Shown here: one piece after another, positions 61,212 through 64,000 of the stretch
How the letters are laid out: each line of letters opens with the position of its first letter
Numbering within the stretch: position 1 is the first letter of the stretch
Source: Brevibacillus humidisoli
GTDB taxonomy: Bacteria > Bacillota > Bacilli > Brevibacillales > Brevibacillaceae
Assembly: GCF_020923435.1 (NCBI RefSeq)
Contig: NZ_CP087263.1
Coordinates: 620,001-684,000, forward strand
Reading direction: 5' to 3'
DNA length: 64,000 nt
The notes under the pieces: model-generated
Databases searched by the model: none
The model's input: only the letters and a program-made list of their open reading frames with translations
What the model was told of the DNA's origin: nothing
Position numbers and translations under genes: made by a program

Positions 61212-62780
61212 TTGTACATTCAATATACCATGGATCAACTTTGTTTACCAATGGATGTAGAAGAGGACATTCCCGCCAATCATCTCGTTCGTGTGGTCAA
61301 CGCCGCTGTCAATCGTCTCGACGACGCCATCTTTGACGCGGCTTACCCCGGAGGCGGACGAGACAGCTATCACCCCAAGATGCTCACCAAAATCATCATC
61401 TATGCCTACACCCAGCGCATCTACTCTTCTCGCCAGATTGCCAAGGCCGTCCGTGAAAACATAATGTTCATGTGGATCGCAGGCAGACAACGTCCGGACT
61501 TCCGCACCATCAACCGCTTTCGCTCGGAACGAATGAAACCCGTACTGGAGACTGTGTTTACCGCCATTCTTCAATTCTTGGTCGAGGAGAATTACGTGCA
61601 GCTGGAGCATTACTTTGTGGACGGTACCAAGATCGAAGCCAATGCGAATCGGTATACGTTTGTTTGGGGAAAGGCTGTCGTCAAGCACAAAGCCAAGCTC
61701 CAGGAGAAAGTGAAGACCTTGTTTGCCACCATTGAGGAAGCCGAAAAGCAAGAAGAAGGAGCGCACGGGGGCCAAGATCTTCGCGAGCTGGGCGAGTCCT
61801 CTACCCTCACAAGTGAAAAGCTGGAGCATGCCGTCAAGCAATTGGAGGAACGCCTGCAGGAGAAGCCAAAAGACAAGCCACTAAAGAAGGCGGTTCGCAC
61901 CATCCGCAAAGACCTGCTTCCTCGCCTCCAAAAGTATGAAACACATGAGAAGATACTAGGCACTCGAAATAGTTACAGCAAAACGGACCCTGACGCTACC
62001 TTTATGCGAATGAAGGAAGACCACATGCGAAACGGCCAGCTCAAACCTGGCTACAATGTGCAGATTGGCACCGAAAATCAATTCATTGTCGGCTACAGTG
62101 TGCATCAGCGGCCGACCGATACGCGCTGCTTTATCCCTCATCTTGAAAAAGTAAAGGCGCAGATCGGAAAGCTACCGAGAAGCGTCATCGCAGATGCGGG
62201 TTATGGCGGCGAAGAGAATTATGACTATCTCGAACAAAACGAAGTCGAAGCCATCGTCAAATACAGCACGTATCACCGCGAAAAAAGCAAGGCATGGCAA
62301 AGGGACATCAGCAAGATCGACAACTGGACGTATAACAGTGAGCAAGATACGTGGACATGCGCAGCGGGGCAAACCCTCCATTTCCGAAGAGAGAGCAAGG
62401 AGAAAACGGAAAGTGGATACGAAATCGTGTACCGTCATTACAGAAGCGCCGGTTGCGAGGACTGTCCGTTGAAGTCTCAGTGTACGAAAGCCCAAGGCAA
62501 TCGCGAAGTCAAAGTCAGCATGAAGTATTTGCGGCTAAAGAACCAAGCAAAGCAGAAGCTCCGCAGCGAAGAAGGGTATGCCCTGGCAGTGAGGCGCATG
62601 ATTGAGCCGGAGCCCGTGTTTGGTGCTATGAAGAACAATCGAGGGTTCAAAAGGTTCCTGCTTCGAGGCTTACCGAAAGTAAGTCTGGAGGTCGGGTGGC
62701 TTTCCCTTGCCCACAATTTGCTCAAGAAGGCTGCAGTGGACGCCCAAAGACAAGGAGCTAAGCGAGAACAGGTCGCTTAG
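61212..62780 (+). CDS. IS1182-like transposase (copy 2)
   Basis: This 522-residue transposase starts at TTG 61212, eight bases after GGAG. An alternative is ATG 61230, which begins MDQLCLPMDVEED. The N-terminal part has MLTKIIIYAYTQRIYSSRQI and RPDFRTINRFRSERM. The catalytic core includes YFVDGTKIEANANRYTFVWG, a charged insertion with a coiled coil (about residues 160-270), VIADAGYGGEENYDYL, and EPVFGAMKNNRGFKRFLLRG, giving D-D-E. The four-cysteine-type motif CEDCPLKSQCTKA is present. No stop or frameshift is visible, so it may be active. It shares only the family layout with the transposase at 21360. Confidence 0.9.
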   Translation: MYIQYTMDQLCLPMDVEEDIPANHLVRVVNAAVNRLDDAIFDAAYPGGGRDSYHPKMLTKIIIYAYTQRIYSSRQIAKAVRENIMFMWIAGRQRPDFRTINRFRSERMKPVLETVFTAILQFLVEENYVQLEHYFVDGTKIEANANRYTFVWGKAVVKHKAKLQEKVKTLFATIEEAEKQEEGAHGGQDLRELGESSTLTSEKLEHAVKQLEERLQEKPKDKPLKKAVRTIRKDLLPRLQKYETHEKILGTRNSYSKTDPDATFMRMKEDHMRNGQLKPGYNVQIGTENQFIVGYSVHQRPTDTRCFIPHLEKVKAQIGKLPRSVIADAGYGGEENYDYLEQNEVEAIVKYSTYHREKSKAWQRDISKIDNWTYNSEQDTWTCAAGQTLHFRRESKEKTESGYEIVYRHYRSAGCEDCPLKSQCTKAQGNREVKVSMKYLRLKNQAKQKLRSEEGYALAVRRMIEPEPVFGAMKNNRGFKRFLLRGLPKVSLEVGWLSLAHNLLKKAAVDAQRQGAKREQVA

Positions 62781-62796
62781 CTCCTTTGTTTTTTGT
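62752..62796 (+). terminator. Terminator of transposase copy 2
   Basis: AAGGAGCTAAGCG (62752-62764) pairs with CGCTTAGCTCCTT (62774-62786), a 13-bp stem that contains the stop codon, followed by TGTTTTTTG. Confidence 0.85.
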
Positions 62797-62882
62797 TTCT
62801 TCCGAGACTTATCTAATTTTTTTCTGATGAGGTCGTTCCTAAGTTTACTTTTGGGACACCCTCGAATAAATGTATAAATGCG

Positions 62883-63704
62883 TTATGATTCCGCAGGCAG
62901 TTGAACGTAATACCCGACAGGATAATGGTCGGAGTGACTCGGTGTAGAGATAAATCCTCGCAAAAAGCGAACCTCTTCGGACAAAAAGATATGATCGATC
63001 TGTCCTGTCGTGTCTCCTTTGATCGTGCGAACGGCGGAAGTCTCCCTGTACATCGGGTCGTGAAACAGTTGCCGCAGCGGCTCCAGCAGCGGGTCCCCCG
63101 AACGGGTGTTGAAATCTCCCAACAAGATGGAGGGAGCAGACATATCGGCCGCTATGTGCTCCACGAGGAGTGTAAGCTGGCGGGAACGTTCCTCAGGCTG
63201 CAGCCCCAGATGTGTGGCATAAAGCTGCAGCGGCTTCCCGTGTATGTCGATCACCGCTGCCAACAACTGCCTTGGTTCTACCTCAAATGGCAGGAAATGT
63301 TGGGTAGCAGAGCGGATCGGATATCTGCTTAAAATGGCGTTTCCGTATGTACCGATCCCAAAGTTAATACTGGGTGCGTAAGCATAGTTCATCTCAAGTG
63401 CGGCGGCAATCTCTTTGACCTGATTCACAAAACCGGAGCGGGGCAGACGGATATCCACTTCCTGTAAGGCAATTACGTCCGCTTCAAGCGGCCTCAGATC
63501 ATCGACGATTGCTTCCGCATCGGCTTGGCCGCTGTCGTCGCGACATCCACGGATGTTGTAGGTGACGACCTTTAGAATCGGATCCTGCAGGTGGCGTGAA
63601 AAACTTGAGTTCATCGTGTTGTCAACCTGCACGCGGCCTTCTACATACCAGACAGCCGACAGGCAGCAGAGCAAAATTCTCCACAGCTTGCTCCTACGCT
63701 TCAT
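62883..63704 (-). CDS. Endonuclease/exonuclease/phosphatase-fold protein
   Basis: This 273-residue protein starts at ATG 63704 (MKRRSKLWRILLCCL), four bases after GGGGGGAAGCG. A basic start and hydrophobic stretch (residues about 8-20) point to a membrane anchor or signal. The EEP fold follows: VVTYNIRGCRD, VIALQEVDIRLPRSG, AILSRYPIRSA, YATHLGLQPEERSRQL, ILLGDFNTRSGDP and, finally, IDHIFLSEE with SHSDHYPV. The catalytic glutamate, the DFN asparagine, and the SDH aspartate/histidine are all intact. Family members act on nucleic acids, phospholipids or inositol phosphates; with an export signal a phospho-lipid or sugar-phosphate substrate is more likely than DNA. An open frame extends upstream to 63782 but lacks a binding site. 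Confidence 0.88.
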   Translation of the reverse strand: MKRRSKLWRILLCCLSAVWYVEGRVQVDNTMNSSFSRHLQDPILKVVTYNIRGCRDDSGQADAEAIVDDLRPLEADVIALQEVDIRLPRSGFVNQVKEIAAALEMNYAYAPSINFGIGTYGNAILSRYPIRSATQHFLPFEVEPRQLLAAVIDIHGKPLQLYATHLGLQPEERSRQLTLLVEHIAADMSAPSILLGDFNTRSGDPLLEPLRQLFHDPMYRETSAVRTIKGDTTGQIDHIFLSEEVRFLRGFISTPSHSDHYPVGYYVQLPAES

Positions 63705-63931
63705 CGCTTCCCCCCTCATCATTTCGACAAAATCGCGCGATTTGTCCCTCAATTCCCACTTTTCTCTATCATAACGTGACAAGAATCTCTTTGAATACCG
63801 GAAAAATATGTCGTCTTTCCGATGATGACTGCTTTTTTTGCAGGGAAATCTGTACTATAATAATGGGGATCTGCTTGCTAGATAGATTCAACAAACCTCA
63901 CATCGGTATTTTTCCAGGGGGGACAACCGGG
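63705..63931. other. Divergent intergenic region
   Basis: This gap separates two divergent genes. It contains a TATAAT at 63856-63861 with no good -35. I see no gene, repeat or clear operator in it. Confidence 0.5.
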
Positions 63932-64000
63932 ATGAAACGAGTTGGGGAGCCGAGCGGTAAAGGCACGGATCAGACCAAGGCGCGCATCCTGGCTGCCGCC
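63932..64000 (+). CDS. TetR-family regulator, 5' end (cut by window edge)
   Basis: The first 23 codons begin MKRVGEPSGKGTDQTKARIL and then AAA. This matches the start of TetR/AcrR regulators, in which T-x-x-x-I-L-x-A-A opens the first DNA-binding helix. GGGGGG lies nine bases before the ATG. A TATAAT at 63856-63861 sits about 70 bases upstream. It is divergent from the exonuclease-fold gene. The family assignment is based on this short start only. Confidence 0.7.
   Translation, partial: MKRVGEPSGKGTDQTKARILAAA

Larger units (their letters stand above)
61082..62863 (+). mobile_element. IS1182-like insertion sequence (copy 2)
   Basis: The 1,782-bp element is bounded by perfect 16-bp inverted ends GAGGGTGTCCCAAAAG (61082-61097) and its reverse complement (62848-62863). 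No flanking duplication is obvious. It lies between two convergent genes, the lipoprotein and the endonuclease/exonuclease/phosphatase-fold gene. Just inside the left end, an ATGGCT/AGCCAT hairpin and GGGATCCC followed by ten T (61115-61133) can stop read-through from outside. Confidence 0.9.

Overview
The window is an ordinary stretch of a Bacillota chromosome, about 53% G+C by eye. It most resembles a Brevibacillus-like member of the Paenibacillaceae. The evidence is conserved Bacillus-type gene order (dnaE, ytsJ, accD, accA, pfkA, pyk, fxsA, ytvI, citZ, icd, mdh, phoP, phoR, polA, mutM, coaE, gapB, nrdR, dnaB, dnaI and acuCBA, tyrS, rpsD), together with spore-related genes, a T-box leader, strong AGGAGG-type ribosome binding sites and two secreted S-layer-homology proteins. 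The genus is an inference; no rRNA is present to confirm it.

Layout. 1-9.0 kb: 3' end of dnaE, malic enzyme with a FadR-family regulator, acetyl-CoA carboxyltransferase (accD-accA), phosphofructokinase and pyruvate kinase. 9.0-15.3 kb: thioesterase, fxsA, ytvI, then citrate synthase, isocitrate dehydrogenase and malate dehydrogenase. 15.3-16.1 kb: a decay scar holding pieces of an NTF2-like gene and a LysR regulator. 16.1-21.3 kb: phoP-phoR, a YtrA-type GntR/ABC locus whose ATPase is broken, and phoU with a well-formed Pho box. 21.3-22.9 kb: an IS1182-like element inserted into a terminator. 22.9-28.9 kb: a 47-residue membrane protein, an EamA exporter, polA, mutM, coaE and a lytic transglycosylase.

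29.0-31.9 kb holds the least ordinary locus. It contains a set of small paralogous GerP-like proteins, a GerPC-like coiled-coil protein and an Hsp20-like protein, with candidate sigma-K promoters between the divergent arms. 32.0-42.2 kb: gapB with a CcpN-type box, an acetyltransferase, an SLH/YcdB-like protein, an HD-GYP protein, nrdR coupled to a solute-binding lipoprotein, dnaB and dnaI. 42.4-48.8 kb: a YdcF protein, acuC-acuB-acuA and a large class A penicillin-binding protein with fibronectin III modules. 48.9-55.9 kb: T-box-controlled tyrS, a chemoreceptor pseudogene with two nonsense codons, rpsD and a second SLH/YcdB-like protein. 56.0-64.0 kb: a histidine phosphatase, a GAF-GGDEF diguanylate cyclase, a metallo-beta-lactamase-fold protein, a lipoprotein, a second IS1182-like element, an endonuclease/exonuclease/phosphatase-fold protein and the start of a TetR regulator.

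Central carbon metabolism dominates. Glycolysis (pfkA, pyk), the oxidative TCA arm (citZ, icd, mdh), gluconeogenesis (gapB), malate decarboxylation and acetyl-CoA use (accDA, acuABC) are all present. The clearest regulatory signals are a 17-bp FadR-like palindrome before malic enzyme, four 11-bp-spaced Pho repeats before phoU, a CcpN-like box inside the gapB promoter, and the tyrS T-box. I see no CRISPR array, prophage, tRNA or rRNA. I find no clearly new defence or biosynthetic system; the best candidates for follow-up are the GerP-like cluster and the IS that targets a terminator.
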